Below, piece after piece: positions 40,566-49,588 of a DNA stretch of 64,000 nt. Position numbers and translations under genes: made by a program. The notes beneath the pieces are model-generated. The model saw only the letters and a program-made list of their open reading frames with translations. It had not been told where the DNA came from and did not search any database. Origin of the DNA: Marinilabiliaceae bacterium UBA5488 (lineage in GTDB: Bacteria > Bacteroidota > Bacteroidia > Bacteroidales > Marinilabiliaceae); contig DIPM01000029.1 in NCBI GenBank assembly GCA_002427105.1, forward strand, positions 1 to 64,000. Direction: 5' to 3'. Position 1 is the stretch's first letter, and each line of letters starts with the position of its first letter.

Positions 40566-43145
40566 TTATAAATTATCATTCTTTTCTTCAATATTATCGT
40601 TCAAACCCTCATCATCATCCTTTAAACTGTTATTCATATCACCTTCAATAAGGCCTTCATCAGAGTCGGCATCTTCTTCAATTATCACATCTTCAAGATG
40701 TTCGGCAAGCACCTTAGTAACAGATGCGATCTCGTCCTGTTTTTTATCAAGGTTAATAAACCTCACACCCTGAGTAGCGCGACCGGTAATCCTGACATCA
40801 GCGACAGCCAATCTGATAGTAATACCCGATTTGTTAATAATCATCAAATCGTTATCCTCATTAACATTCTTAATAGCTATCAAATCGCCCGTCTTTTCGC
40901 TAATACGCATAGTCAAAACGCCCTTTCCTCCCCTATTGGTAACGCGATAATCTTCGATTTTGGAACGTTTTCCATATCCCTTCTCCGAGACAACAAGTAT
41001 GTCGTCATCCATATTTTTAACACAAACCATGCCAACTACCTCATCGTCTGGATTAGAGAGAGTTATACCCTTCACCCCTTGTCCGGTACGACCAATAGGA
41101 CGGATTATCGACTCATTAAACCTAATAGCGCGACCGCTGCGAGTAGCCATAAGAACTTCATTCTTACCATTAGTCAATCTTGCAGCCAAAAGCTCATCGT
41201 CCTCCTTAATCTTAATAGCAATCACCCCATTTTGACGTGGACGACTATAATCGGCAAGAGGGGATTTCTTAATAATTCCCTTCTTAGTGCCCATGATAAT
41301 ATAATGAGAGTTAATGAAATCCACGTCATCAGCCAGGCGTTTCACCCGCATAAATGCCTTAACAGTATCATCGGGATCAATATTAATAAGGTTTTGAATA
41401 GCCCGCCCTTTTGAATTCTTAGTACCCTCAGGAATTTCATAGACCTTAAGCCAGAAACAGCGTCCCTTTTGAGTAAAGAACAAGAGAGTGGCATGCATAG
41501 AAGCCGGATAAATCTGCTCAATAAAATCCTCGTCACGGGTAGAAGAGCCTTTCGACCCCACCCCACCTCTGTTTTGAGTCTTAAACTCAGAAAGAGGAGT
41601 ACGTTTGATATATCCTAAATGAGAAATAGTGATAATCATCTCATCATCAGCATAAAAATCCTCAGGATTAAACTCCTCTGAAGAATAAACAATAGTACTT
41701 CTTCTTCCTTCGTTATATTTTTGCTTTATTTCAGCCAACTCATTTTTAATAATCTCCATGCGCAAATGAAAATGTTCCAGAATATCCTTCAGTCTGGATA
41801 TCTCCTGCATCAAAGCATTATATTCCTCGTGAAGCTTATCTTGCTCAAGACCGGTCAATTGTCGAAGTCGCATTTCCACAATTGCCCTTGCCTGAATTTC
41901 CGAAAGTTCAAAGCGCGCCACCAGGTTCTCCTTTGCCTGATCGGGAGTTTGAGCAGCCCGAATAATCTTGATAACTTCATCAATATTATCAGATGCAATA
42001 ATCAGTCCCTCAAGAATATGAGCCCTCCTTTCGGCCTGGTCAAGTTCAAATTGAGTACGTCGGGTTACCACCTCATGGCGATGCTCAACAAAATTAGAAA
42101 TCAGATCTTTGAGGTTAAGCAACATAGGCCTGCCCTTCACAAGGGCAATATTGTTAACGCCAAATGATGATTGCAGCGCCGTATATTTAAAGAGGTGATT
42201 AAGAACTACGTTGGCTATTGCATCACGCTTCAAATCGATAACAATGCGCATCCCATCGCGATCGGATTCATCATTTACATTTGAAATACCATCAATCTTT
42301 TTTTCATTAACAAGGTCGGCTATCTTAATGATAAGCTCAGCCTTATTTACCAGATAAGGAATTTCATTGATAACAATCTTTTCTCGGCCATGGCTATCAG
42401 TCTCAATCTCACATTTAGCCCTTATAACAATCCGCCCGCGGCCGGTTTCATATCCTTCTCTTACCCCTTGATAGCCGTAGATAGTACCACCTGTAGGGAA
42501 ATCGGGAGCTTTAATAATACTAATAAGCTCGTCAATAGCTATCTCCGGGTTCTCAATATAGGCAATAATGGCATCAACAGTATCCACAAGATTATGAGGA
42601 GCCATATTAGTCGCCATTCCAACAGCTATCCCTGAGGCACCATTGACAAGTAAAAGAGGTATGCGTGTGGGCAGCACGGTAGGCTCTTTTAGAGAATCGT
42701 CAAAGTTCATCTGAAAATCAACTGTATCCTTATCGATATCCAACAGGGTTTCTTCGGCAAGCTTGTTTAAACGAGCCTCGGTATAACGCATGGCAGCGGG
42801 ACTGTCGCCGTCAACCGAGCCAAAGTTACCTTGTCCATCAACAAGAGGGTATCTCATTGACCATGGTTGCGCCAGTCGCACCATCGCGAAATAGACGGAA
42901 GAGTCTCCGTGGGGGTGGAATTTACCAAGCACCTCTCCCACTATCCTTGCAGATTTCTTATGCGGTTTATTTGAGGCGACACCCAGCTCGTTCATTCCGT
43001 ACAGAACTCGGCGATGAACAGGCTTTAAACCGTCACGCACATCAGGCAGAGCCCGGGAAACTATAACCGACATCGAGTAATCGATGTAGGAAGATTTCAT
43101 TTCCTCTTCGATGTTAACCTTAATAATTCTATCTCCTTCAATCAT
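40566..43145 (-). CDS. gyrA: DNA gyrase subunit A
   Basis: GyrA breaks and rejoins DNA to introduce negative supercoils. The 859-residue protein has the winged-helix/tower domain with the catalytic Tyr121 in AAMRYTEARL, a coiled coil, and a C-terminal beta-pinwheel with six repeats and the GyrA box (QNRGGVGSKGS region, 40-41 kb). The quinolone-resistance region reads HPHGDSSVYFAMVR. Ser82 corresponds to E. coli Ser83; residue 86 is Phe where E. coli has Asp87, normal for Bacteroides-type GyrA. An acidic tail (EEDADSDEGLIEGD) ends the protein. A hairpin with a T-run lies in its leader. Confidence 0.97.
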   Translation of the reverse strand: MIEGDRIIKVNIEEEMKSSYIDYSMSVIVSRALPDVRDGLKPVHRRVLYGMNELGVASNKPHKKSARIVGEVLGKFHPHGDSSVYFAMVRLAQPWSMRYPLVDGQGNFGSVDGDSPAAMRYTEARLNKLAEETLLDIDKDTVDFQMNFDDSLKEPTVLPTRIPLLLVNGASGIAVGMATNMAPHNLVDTVDAIIAYIENPEIAIDELISIIKAPDFPTGGTIYGYQGVREGYETGRGRIVIRAKCEIETDSHGREKIVINEIPYLVNKAELIIKIADLVNEKKIDGISNVNDESDRDGMRIVIDLKRDAIANVVLNHLFKYTALQSSFGVNNIALVKGRPMLLNLKDLISNFVEHRHEVVTRRTQFELDQAERRAHILEGLIIASDNIDEVIKIIRAAQTPDQAKENLVARFELSEIQARAIVEMRLRQLTGLEQDKLHEEYNALMQEISRLKDILEHFHLRMEIIKNELAEIKQKYNEGRRSTIVYSSEEFNPEDFYADDEMIITISHLGYIKRTPLSEFKTQNRGGVGSKGSSTRDEDFIEQIYPASMHATLLFFTQKGRCFWLKVYEIPEGTKNSKGRAIQNLINIDPDDTVKAFMRVKRLADDVDFINSHYIIMGTKKGIIKKSPLADYSRPRQNGVIAIKIKEDDELLAARLTNGKNEVLMATRSGRAIRFNESIIRPIGRTGQGVKGITLSNPDDEVVGMVCVKNMDDDILVVSEKGYGKRSKIEDYRVTNRGGKGVLTMRISEKTGDLIAIKNVNEDNDLMIINKSGITIRLAVADVRITGRATQGVRFINLDKKQDEIASVTKVLAEHLEDVIIEEDADSDEGLIEGDMNNSLKDDDEGLNDNIEEKNDNL

Positions 43146-43173
43146 TTATTAAAACTTTGATGAATCTGGAACA

Positions 43174-43198
43174 CAAAAAAAGGTCTGAAAAAAGACCT
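43174..43198 (-). terminator. Terminator-like hairpin in the gyrA leader
   Basis: On the minus strand AGGTCT, a TTTTTC loop and AGACCT are followed by seven T bases, ending about 30 nt before the gyrA start codon. No gene lies upstream on that strand, so the hairpin could act as an attenuator in the gyrA leader or be a stray terminator. Confidence 0.5.
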
Positions 43199-43378
43199 CT
43201 TTTTAATCGCACTAAATTAGTGAAAAAATGCGTAATTCTAAAATTGTCGGAGGCTAATTATGAACAATTTTCTTCATAATTAAACCCTTTGTCCATCAAT
43301 GATTGAGAATAGACTCTTTGAACCAAAAGACAGCTAAACAGTTTAACTATATCAGTGGGATAATTGAGCAAAATATCG

Positions 43379-43386
43379 TATTTTTG
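43379..43386 (+). promoter_or_regulatory. Candidate -7 element of clpC
   Basis: TATTTTTG is a perfect TAnnTTTG match. A clear TTTG -33 element is not present at the normal spacing. The leader to the clpC ATG would be about 68 nt. Confidence 0.4.
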
Positions 43387-43460
43387 GGAAGATTTTTTGT
43401 AAAATCATTTTAGAGGATTACTTTATTTGTTAGCAATTAGAAACTGAAGATAGTTAATAT

Positions 43461-46004
43461 ATGGATTTGAATTATTCATCAAGAGTGAGGGATGTAATTT
43501 CGTACAGCAAAGAGGAAGCCGTCCGGCTGGGTAATTTGTTTATTGCCCCCGAGCATATTATGCTGGGATTATTATCTCAAGCCGGGGGACGTGCGGCACG
43601 TTTGTTAGAGAGAATGGGAGTTGACTTTAATCAGCTTCGTCAGGCAATTGAAGAAAAAATTAAAGGAACAAAACCGGTAGAACATACAGGCGATTTGCCC
43701 TTATTGAAATCTACCGAACAAATATTAAAACTTGTCTATCTTGAAGCCCGGGCTCTTAAAAGTGAGAAGGTAACAACCATCCACCTCTTATTAGCCCTGC
43801 TAAGAGATCCGAACAGTATAATATCGCAAATTATGGAAGATTTTAATGTAAAATATGAGCCCTTAAAGAGTATTCTATTAAAACAGAAACCTATTGCGCG
43901 CTCACAGATGCCCGAAGACGATGATCAGGACAGTCCGTTTGGCGGAGGCTCGCCCGAAGGAGCAAAACCATCGGGAGCCAAAGGTTCGAGCGAGACACCT
44001 GTACTCGACAATTTCGGAATTGATATCACCAAAGCCGCCGAAGAGGGTCGCCTCGATCCGATTGTAGGGCGTGAGAAAGAGATAGAGCGTCTGGCTCAAA
44101 TACTAAGTCGTCGCAAGAAGAACAACCCTGTTTTGATAGGCGAGCCCGGAGTTGGGAAATCGGCCATTGCCGAGGGACTTGCTTTGCGCATTATCGAGCG
44201 CAAAGTTTCGCGTGTCTTGTTTGACAAGCGGGTAGTAACACTTGATTTGGCCTCAATAGTAGCGGGAACAAAGTATCGTGGACAATTTGAAGAGCGGATA
44301 AAAGCAATCTTGAATGAGTTGTCAAAAAATCCGGGTATTATTCTTTTTATTGATGAAATCCACACAATTGTAGGAGCCGGAGGTGCAACCGGTTCACTTG
44401 ACGCCGCCAATATGCTTAAACCGGCATTGGCTCGTGGCGAGATTCAGTGTATTGGGGCTACCACCCTCGACGAGTATCGTCAGCATATTGAGAAAGACGG
44501 TGCTTTAGAGAGGCGTTTTCAAAAAGTGATGGTAGAGCCAACCTCGGCAGATGAGACTATCGAGATTTTAAATAATATAAAATCCAAATACGAAGATCAC
44601 CACAACGTGACCTATACGGCTGAGGCCATTGACGCCTGTGTAAAACTGACAGAGCGTTATATTTCAGATCGTCACTTACCAGACAAGGCGATAGATGCCT
44701 TAGACGAATCGGGCTCACGAGTTCATATTTCTAATATTGTAGTTCCCGACACCATCCTGAATCTTGAAAAACAGATAGAGGAAATAAAGGAGAACAAAAT
44801 AAAGGCGGTAAAAGCTCAGAATTTTGAATTGGCAGCCAGCTTCAGAGATAAGGAGAAAAGCTGCCAGGACGAGCTTGAGCGTTCTAAATCTAAATGGGAA
44901 GAAGAACTTCAGCAGCATCGCGAGATAGTAGATGCCGACAAAGTGGCTGAAGTAGTTGCCATGATGACCGGTATTCCTGTTCAGAGAGTGGCTCAGGCCG
45001 AAGGATTCCGTTTGCTTAAGATGGGCGAACTGCTAAAAGGAAGGGTTGTCGGTCAGGAAGAGGCCATTCAGAAGGTAGTAAGAGCCATTCAGCGTAACCG
45101 CGCCGGCTTAAAAGACCCTAACCGTCCGATTGGTTCCTTTGTGTTTTTGGGACCTACCGGTGTTGGTAAAACTCACCTGGCAAAAATATTAACGCAATAT
45201 CTGTTCGACACGACCGATGCTCTGATTCGTATAGATATGAGTGAGTATATGGAGAAATTCAGCGTATCTCGCTTAGTTGGAGCTCCTCCCGGATATATAG
45301 GCTACGAAGAAGGAGGGCAGCTAACAGAGAAGGTACGTCGTCGCCCCTACTCAGTAGTATTATTGGATGAGATAGAGAAGGCTCACCCCGATGTGTTCAA
45401 CCTGATGCTTCAGGTCTTGGACGAAGGACGTCTTACTGACAGTCTGGGTCGTCGAATTGACTTTAAGAACACCATCATTATCATGACTTCAAATATTGGG
45501 ACTCGTGAATTGAAAGATTTTGGCCGCGGTGTTGGTTTTGCTCCGCAAGGCACAGCAAGCCAGAGTGACAGTGATTTTGCAAAAGGAATTATCGAAAAAG
45601 CACTCAAGAAGGCTTTTGCACCGGAGTTTCTGAATCGCATCGATGACGTGGTAATCTTCAATCATCTTTCCGAGGCAGATATACATAAGATTATTGATAT
45701 CGAACTGGCAGGACTTTACAAAAGGGTTGAATCACTTGGATATAAACTCCGCTTAACTGATGAGGCAAAGCGTTTTATTGCCACCAAGGGTTATGACGTC
45801 CAATACGGAGCTCGTCCTTTGAAGCGGGCTATTCAGAAATACCTTGAAGATGAAATGGCAGAGGTAATAATTCAGGCATCGGTAACCGAAGGCGATGAAA
45901 TTGAAGTCAGCTTTGATGAAAAGGAGCAGAAAATTTCAACCAGAATTATCTCATTAGGCAAGGCAGATCCGGTTGTTAAATCCGGGCCTGAGAATGCTAA
46001 CTAA
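43461..46004 (+). CDS. clpC: ATP-dependent Clp protease ATP-binding subunit ClpC
   Basis: ClpC is a Hsp100 unfoldase that feeds proteins to the ClpP peptidase. The 847-residue protein has the Clp-N repeat domain (about 1-145), AAA+ domain 1 with GEPGVGKSAIAEG and a Walker B FIDEIHTIVGAGG, a UVR-type middle segment (about 430-475), AAA+ domain 2 with GPTGVGKTHLAKIL and VVLLDEIEKAHPDVF, and the C-terminal D2-small domain. The UVR segment marks ClpC rather than ClpA. A bidirectional terminator follows at 46045. Confidence 0.95.
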   Translation: MDLNYSSRVRDVISYSKEEAVRLGNLFIAPEHIMLGLLSQAGGRAARLLERMGVDFNQLRQAIEEKIKGTKPVEHTGDLPLLKSTEQILKLVYLEARALKSEKVTTIHLLLALLRDPNSIISQIMEDFNVKYEPLKSILLKQKPIARSQMPEDDDQDSPFGGGSPEGAKPSGAKGSSETPVLDNFGIDITKAAEEGRLDPIVGREKEIERLAQILSRRKKNNPVLIGEPGVGKSAIAEGLALRIIERKVSRVLFDKRVVTLDLASIVAGTKYRGQFEERIKAILNELSKNPGIILFIDEIHTIVGAGGATGSLDAANMLKPALARGEIQCIGATTLDEYRQHIEKDGALERRFQKVMVEPTSADETIEILNNIKSKYEDHHNVTYTAEAIDACVKLTERYISDRHLPDKAIDALDESGSRVHISNIVVPDTILNLEKQIEEIKENKIKAVKAQNFELAASFRDKEKSCQDELERSKSKWEEELQQHREIVDADKVAEVVAMMTGIPVQRVAQAEGFRLLKMGELLKGRVVGQEEAIQKVVRAIQRNRAGLKDPNRPIGSFVFLGPTGVGKTHLAKILTQYLFDTTDALIRIDMSEYMEKFSVSRLVGAPPGYIGYEEGGQLTEKVRRRPYSVVLLDEIEKAHPDVFNLMLQVLDEGRLTDSLGRRIDFKNTIIIMTSNIGTRELKDFGRGVGFAPQGTASQSDSDFAKGIIEKALKKAFAPEFLNRIDDVVIFNHLSEADIHKIIDIELAGLYKRVESLGYKLRLTDEAKRFIATKGYDVQYGARPLKRAIQKYLEDEMAEVIIQASVTEGDEIEVSFDEKEQKISTRIISLGKADPVVKSGPENAN

Positions 46005-46044
46005 GCCTACAGCTTATAAGTTTTTGGGTTTAATAGATTTTAGT

Positions 46045-46081
46045 AAAAAAAGAGAGTAGTTTGAGCTACTCTCTTTTTTTT
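46045..46081. terminator. Bidirectional terminator between clpC and a TPR gene
   Basis: AAAAAAAGAGAGTAG and CTACTCTCTTTTTTT flank a short loop, giving a perfect AT/GC stem of about 15 bp with an A-run upstream and a T-run downstream. It can serve both convergent genes. Confidence 0.9.
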
Positions 46082-46099
46082 ACTTACAACACTATACTA

Positions 46100-46741
46100 T
46101 CAGTTTGCTATTCTGCTATTAATCTCCCTAAGAGAAGACTGAGCATTTTCATTTCCCGGATCAATCTCCAAGACCTTTTCAAACCAAGGTTTGGCCTCAG
46201 CAAATGATTCGTTGGCACGGGCAGTAATTTCATCATACTGCTCCGGATCGGCATTAGCAGCCGAAGCAAGAGTTTGAGCAGCCTGATTAAATGGTTCGGC
46301 ACCTTGTTTCAGGTAATAAGTAGTAAGCATTTTTTTCATATGCCCTAAAACCGAACTTGTTTTATACTCATCAATGGCCTTAAGCAAAACCTGCTCCATT
46401 TCAGCATCTTTACCAAGGCTGTTCAAAGAAGAAGCAATATAATAAGTTGAAAAATCGGGACGGTATCCAAGCTCAGCCGACTGCTGATAATAATCAAGTG
46501 CTTTTTCATTATCAGACACCCTACGAGCAGAAGTTGCAAGGTTAAACACCATTGCTCCGTCGATTGGTTCTTCCTCAGGCCATACAGCAAGAGCAGCTTC
46601 ATACTTTTGAAGTGCCGTCGCAAAATCATTGCTTCTTAGCGCTTCATTTCCTTCATTTTTCAACTCAACATAAGCCGTTTCGTTTTGTGCAACTGCAACA
46701 AGCGATATCAGCAACATCCCTACAACTGTCAAATACTTCAT
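46100..46741 (-). CDS. Exported TPR protein
   Basis: This 213-residue protein has a signal peptide (LTVVGMLLISLVAVAQ, about 4-19) and about four TPR-like repeats (ALRSNDFATALQKYEAALAV, DNEKALDYYQQSAELG, PEQYDEITARANESFAEAKP). No lipobox is visible. It is monocistronic, converging on clpC and upstream of the thrC stop by 112 nt. Like the TPR protein after gyrA, it is a periplasmic scaffold of unknown role. It is shorter than that one and not an obvious copy. Confidence 0.85.
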   Translation of the reverse strand: MKYLTVVGMLLISLVAVAQNETAYVELKNEGNEALRSNDFATALQKYEAALAVWPEEEPIDGAMVFNLATSARRVSDNEKALDYYQQSAELGYRPDFSTYYIASSLNSLGKDAEMEQVLLKAIDEYKTSSVLGHMKKMLTTYYLKQGAEPFNQAAQTLASAANADPEQYDEITARANESFAEAKPWFEKVLEIDPGNENAQSSLREINSRIAN

Positions 46742-46853
46742 AACATCTTTATTTTATTCCAAATTTTACTTAAAAACCTCGCAAAAATAACATTTTTATA
46801 ACAAAAGAAAAAAAACTACAAAAGAATATAATACCCTTTGTGAATTGCAATCA

Positions 46854-48158
46854 TCATGCCAGATTTTTAATCTCTTCCTTAAGATTCGCGTATTCAGGTT
46901 TCATAGGCTTTCTTGTTCTGCCGTCAAGCTTCGGAAAATCAATGGTATAACCGGCCTCTTTCAATCCGCCGGGGATAATATCATCAATTATCTCACCAAA
47001 TTTAAAAGGATGAGCAGTAGAAACAAAAAGGGCGATATCTCCTTCAGAATACAAATCACGTGCAGCGGTATATGCCGCTGCAGTGTGGGGATCCATCAAA
47101 TAATTGAAACGCTTGTAGGCAGTTTTTATTGCTTCCTTAATCTGATTATCATTAACCGAGACAGATACAAGTTCGCCTTTCAATTTATCCAGAGAGTTAT
47201 TGTATAAATCATACATCCTGGGAAAATTACTTGGGTCGCCCACGTCCATGGCATTGGCCAAAGTTACGATAGTTTGGTGAGGCTCATACACCCCGCTATT
47301 CATAAATCGGGGAACCACATCATTTGCATTTGTGGCTGCAACAAAACGACTAATCGGCAAGCCCATTTTGTGAGCAAGCATAGCAGCCGTGATATTTCCA
47401 AAATTACCGCTTGGGACAGTTAATACCGGCGCCTTATCGAAGCCCCCGTTTTTTAGTTGGGCATAAGCATAAAAATAATAAACCATTTGCGGCAGTAAGC
47501 GGCCAATATTAATAGAATTGGCTGAAGTCATATAAACCAAGCTGCGAAGTTCATTATCCCGGAATGCGTCCTTTACCAATCGCTGACAATCGTCAAAACT
47601 TCCGTCAACAGCAATGGCGTGAACATTATCACCGGGCGAAGTAATTTGATACTCCTGATAAGGGCTCACCTTTCCCTTGGGATAGAGCACCACCACCTCA
47701 ATGCCGGGCACCTTATGGAAACCGTGAGCCACAGCCCCGCCTGTATCCCCTGAGGTAGCGGTTAGCACCATAAGCTTACGTTTTTCATTACGGTTGAAAT
47801 AGCCCAGCAAACGTGAAAGGAAACGAGCGCCAACATCTTTAAATGCCTGGGTAGGGCCATGAAAAAGTTCCAATACAAAAAGATTCTCATCAATCTTTTT
47901 AAGAGGAATATCGAAATAAAAAGCCTCCTCGACTATTTGCCTCAACACCTTACCCTCAATATCAGCATCTACATAAGGTTTGAGCACAGTAAATGCTATC
48001 TCCGCTAAGCTGTAATTCTGAATATTACGTATAAATGCCTCATCCAAAGCTGGAATAGATTCGGGCATAAACAGACTACCATCCGGTGCAAGTCCTTTAA
48101 AAAGAGCCTCCTTTAAGGAATAGCTCTCCATTTTTGAAGCTAGGCTAATATATCGCAT
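46854..48158 (-). CDS. thrC: Threonine synthase
   Basis: Threonine synthase converts O-phosphohomoserine to threonine using PLP. The 434-residue protein has the type 1 pattern: MRYISLASKMESYSLKEAL start, the PLP lysine in FHGPTQAFKDVGARFLSRL (about 103-121), the glycine-rich phosphate-binding loop region TATSGDTGGAVAHGF, and SGNFGNITAAMLA. It lies 51 nt downstream of the phosphoglycerate-mutase-like gene on the same strand, and the two probably form a threonine operon. ThrA is not in the window. Confidence 0.95.
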   Translation of the reverse strand: MRYISLASKMESYSLKEALFKGLAPDGSLFMPESIPALDEAFIRNIQNYSLAEIAFTVLKPYVDADIEGKVLRQIVEEAFYFDIPLKKIDENLFVLELFHGPTQAFKDVGARFLSRLLGYFNRNEKRKLMVLTATSGDTGGAVAHGFHKVPGIEVVVLYPKGKVSPYQEYQITSPGDNVHAIAVDGSFDDCQRLVKDAFRDNELRSLVYMTSANSINIGRLLPQMVYYFYAYAQLKNGGFDKAPVLTVPSGNFGNITAAMLAHKMGLPISRFVAATNANDVVPRFMNSGVYEPHQTIVTLANAMDVGDPSNFPRMYDLYNNSLDKLKGELVSVSVNDNQIKEAIKTAYKRFNYLMDPHTAAAYTAARDLYSEGDIALFVSTAHPFKFGEIIDDIIPGGLKEAGYTIDFPKLDGRTRKPMKPEYANLKEEIKNLA

Positions 48159-48209
48159 ATCATTTAGTTTATTGTTAGAAGTTAAATTATTGGGACAGAT
48201 GCCCGATAG

Positions 48210-49418
48210 TTAAATTTTAAAGAAAAGATCAAGAAGGTCAGCACCATCAATTTCTCCGAAAGCGCCTTCTTTAACCGATTCTTCATTAAACTCCATCACC
48301 TTATCAGGCTCAAGACCCTTCTTCATAATCATAAAAGGCACGGGCGACATAGTATGGGTGCGCAATTTACATGGCGTTGGGTGGTCAGGCAGCAAAAGCA
48401 TAGCATAGTCCTCTCCCATTTTATTAAGACCTTCATAAAGGGGTTTTAGTAAACGTCTGTCGAAGTCCTCTATCACCCTCTTCTTCAGATTAAAATCGCC
48501 TTCATGTCCGGCCTCATCCATTGCTTCTATATGCAAAAACAAAAAGCTGTGTCTCTTCATAGCCTCAAGTGCTGCTGCTGCTTTACCTTCATAATTCGTA
48601 TCATGAAGTCCTGTAGCACCCTCGACATGAATCATTTCCAGGCCAGCCAGTTTCCCAATACCAAAAATCAAGTCAACAGCCGAAATAACGGCTCCCGACT
48701 CAATGCCAAACCTTTCTTTGAAAGGAGGGAAACTAGGTTTAAAACCGGGCGACCAGGGCCAGATGGAATCAGCACAGCCCTTGCCCTGAGAGCGTCGCTT
48801 CAGGTTAAGCGGGTGTTTGGCAAGCAGCTCTTGCGATTTCACAATAAGAGAGCGCAATATTTGTGCTGTCTCTTCCGCTTCGGGCGAATTTGCCACAGGC
48901 AACAAAGGCGCGACCGGCTTGCCGGGATGATCATGAGGAGGCGTACATTTTATATCAGAATTTCCGCCCTTTATCACCAGCACGTGGCGATAGCTCGTTC
49001 CTGCATGAAACCTTATCCTGTCATTGCCCAGCTCCTTATTAAGGGCATCAATCAACACGGCAGCCTCCGAAGAGGTTATATGGCCGGCAGAGTGATTAAT
49101 TAAAATATCATTTTCCAAAGACACAAGATTGCAGCGAAACACCAACTCATCAGGCTCGAAATCAAGGCCTAAGGAAGCAGCTTCAATTACTCCCCTACCC
49201 TGGAAATACTTTGCCGGGTGGTAACCCAGGATGTTCATGTTTGCAATTTCGCTTCCGGGATGGAAACCTTTAGGCACGGTATGTACCAGTCCGGTGGCCG
49301 ATTTTCGGACTATTTCATCCATAACAGGAGTATTGGCTATCATAACGGGGGTTTTGCCGCCAAACTCTTCAATTGGCTCATCAGACATCCCATCGGTCAG
49401 AACAACTATATATTTCAT
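48210..49418 (-). CDS. Phosphoglycerate mutase-like protein, possible homoserine kinase
   Basis: This 402-residue protein belongs to the archaeal-type cofactor-independent phosphoglycerate mutase (ApgM/alkaline phosphatase) superfamily: YIVVLTDGMSDEPIEEFGGK with the metal-binding Asp near residue 8, ANMNILGYHP, a HVEGATGLHDTNYEGK segment, HIEAMDEAGHEGDFNLKKRV, and LLLPDHPTPC near the C-terminus. It precedes thrC. In Bacteroides a gene of this type beside thrC was proposed to be a homoserine kinase replacing ThrB, since no GHMP homoserine kinase exists there. Threonine synthesis needs that step, which makes it the likelier role here than glycolysis. This is inference from context. Confidence 0.65.
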   Translation of the reverse strand: MKYIVVLTDGMSDEPIEEFGGKTPVMIANTPVMDEIVRKSATGLVHTVPKGFHPGSEIANMNILGYHPAKYFQGRGVIEAASLGLDFEPDELVFRCNLVSLENDILINHSAGHITSSEAAVLIDALNKELGNDRIRFHAGTSYRHVLVIKGGNSDIKCTPPHDHPGKPVAPLLPVANSPEAEETAQILRSLIVKSQELLAKHPLNLKRRSQGKGCADSIWPWSPGFKPSFPPFKERFGIESGAVISAVDLIFGIGKLAGLEMIHVEGATGLHDTNYEGKAAAALEAMKRHSFLFLHIEAMDEAGHEGDFNLKKRVIEDFDRRLLKPLYEGLNKMGEDYAMLLLPDHPTPCKLRTHTMSPVPFMIMKKGLEPDKVMEFNEESVKEGAFGEIDGADLLDLFFKI

Positions 49419-49450
49419 TAAGCTTCTATTACTAAATACTAAACTAATCG

Positions 49451-49458
49451 CAAAACTA
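49451..49458 (-). promoter_or_regulatory. Candidate -7 element of the apgM-like/thrC operon
   Basis: The minus strand reads TAGTTTTG, a perfect TAnnTTTG match about 33 nt before the start. A weak TTTA lies 18 nt upstream as -33. Confidence 0.4.
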
Positions 49459-49588
49459 ACATTTTATCAGCAGTATTAAAACAGGCAAAACAAGATGTAA
49501 AAAAAAAAGACAAGGAATTTTGTTAGCTTAACTTAGGATATAATTTATAATTTAGTGCAGCAAAGCAGCACAAAATAAAGCATAATAA

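Larger units (their letters stand above)
43146..43460. other. gyrA-clpC divergent intergenic region
   Basis: This 315-nt gap between divergent genes contains the gyrA leader hairpin, the candidate clpC -7 element and otherwise AT-rich sequence without an ORF. Promoters for both genes should lie here. Confidence 0.7.

Noticed and set aside
40698..41414. 238-codon open frame antisense to gyrA
   Set aside because: It overlaps the conserved gyrA pinwheel. No start context or family pattern supports it.
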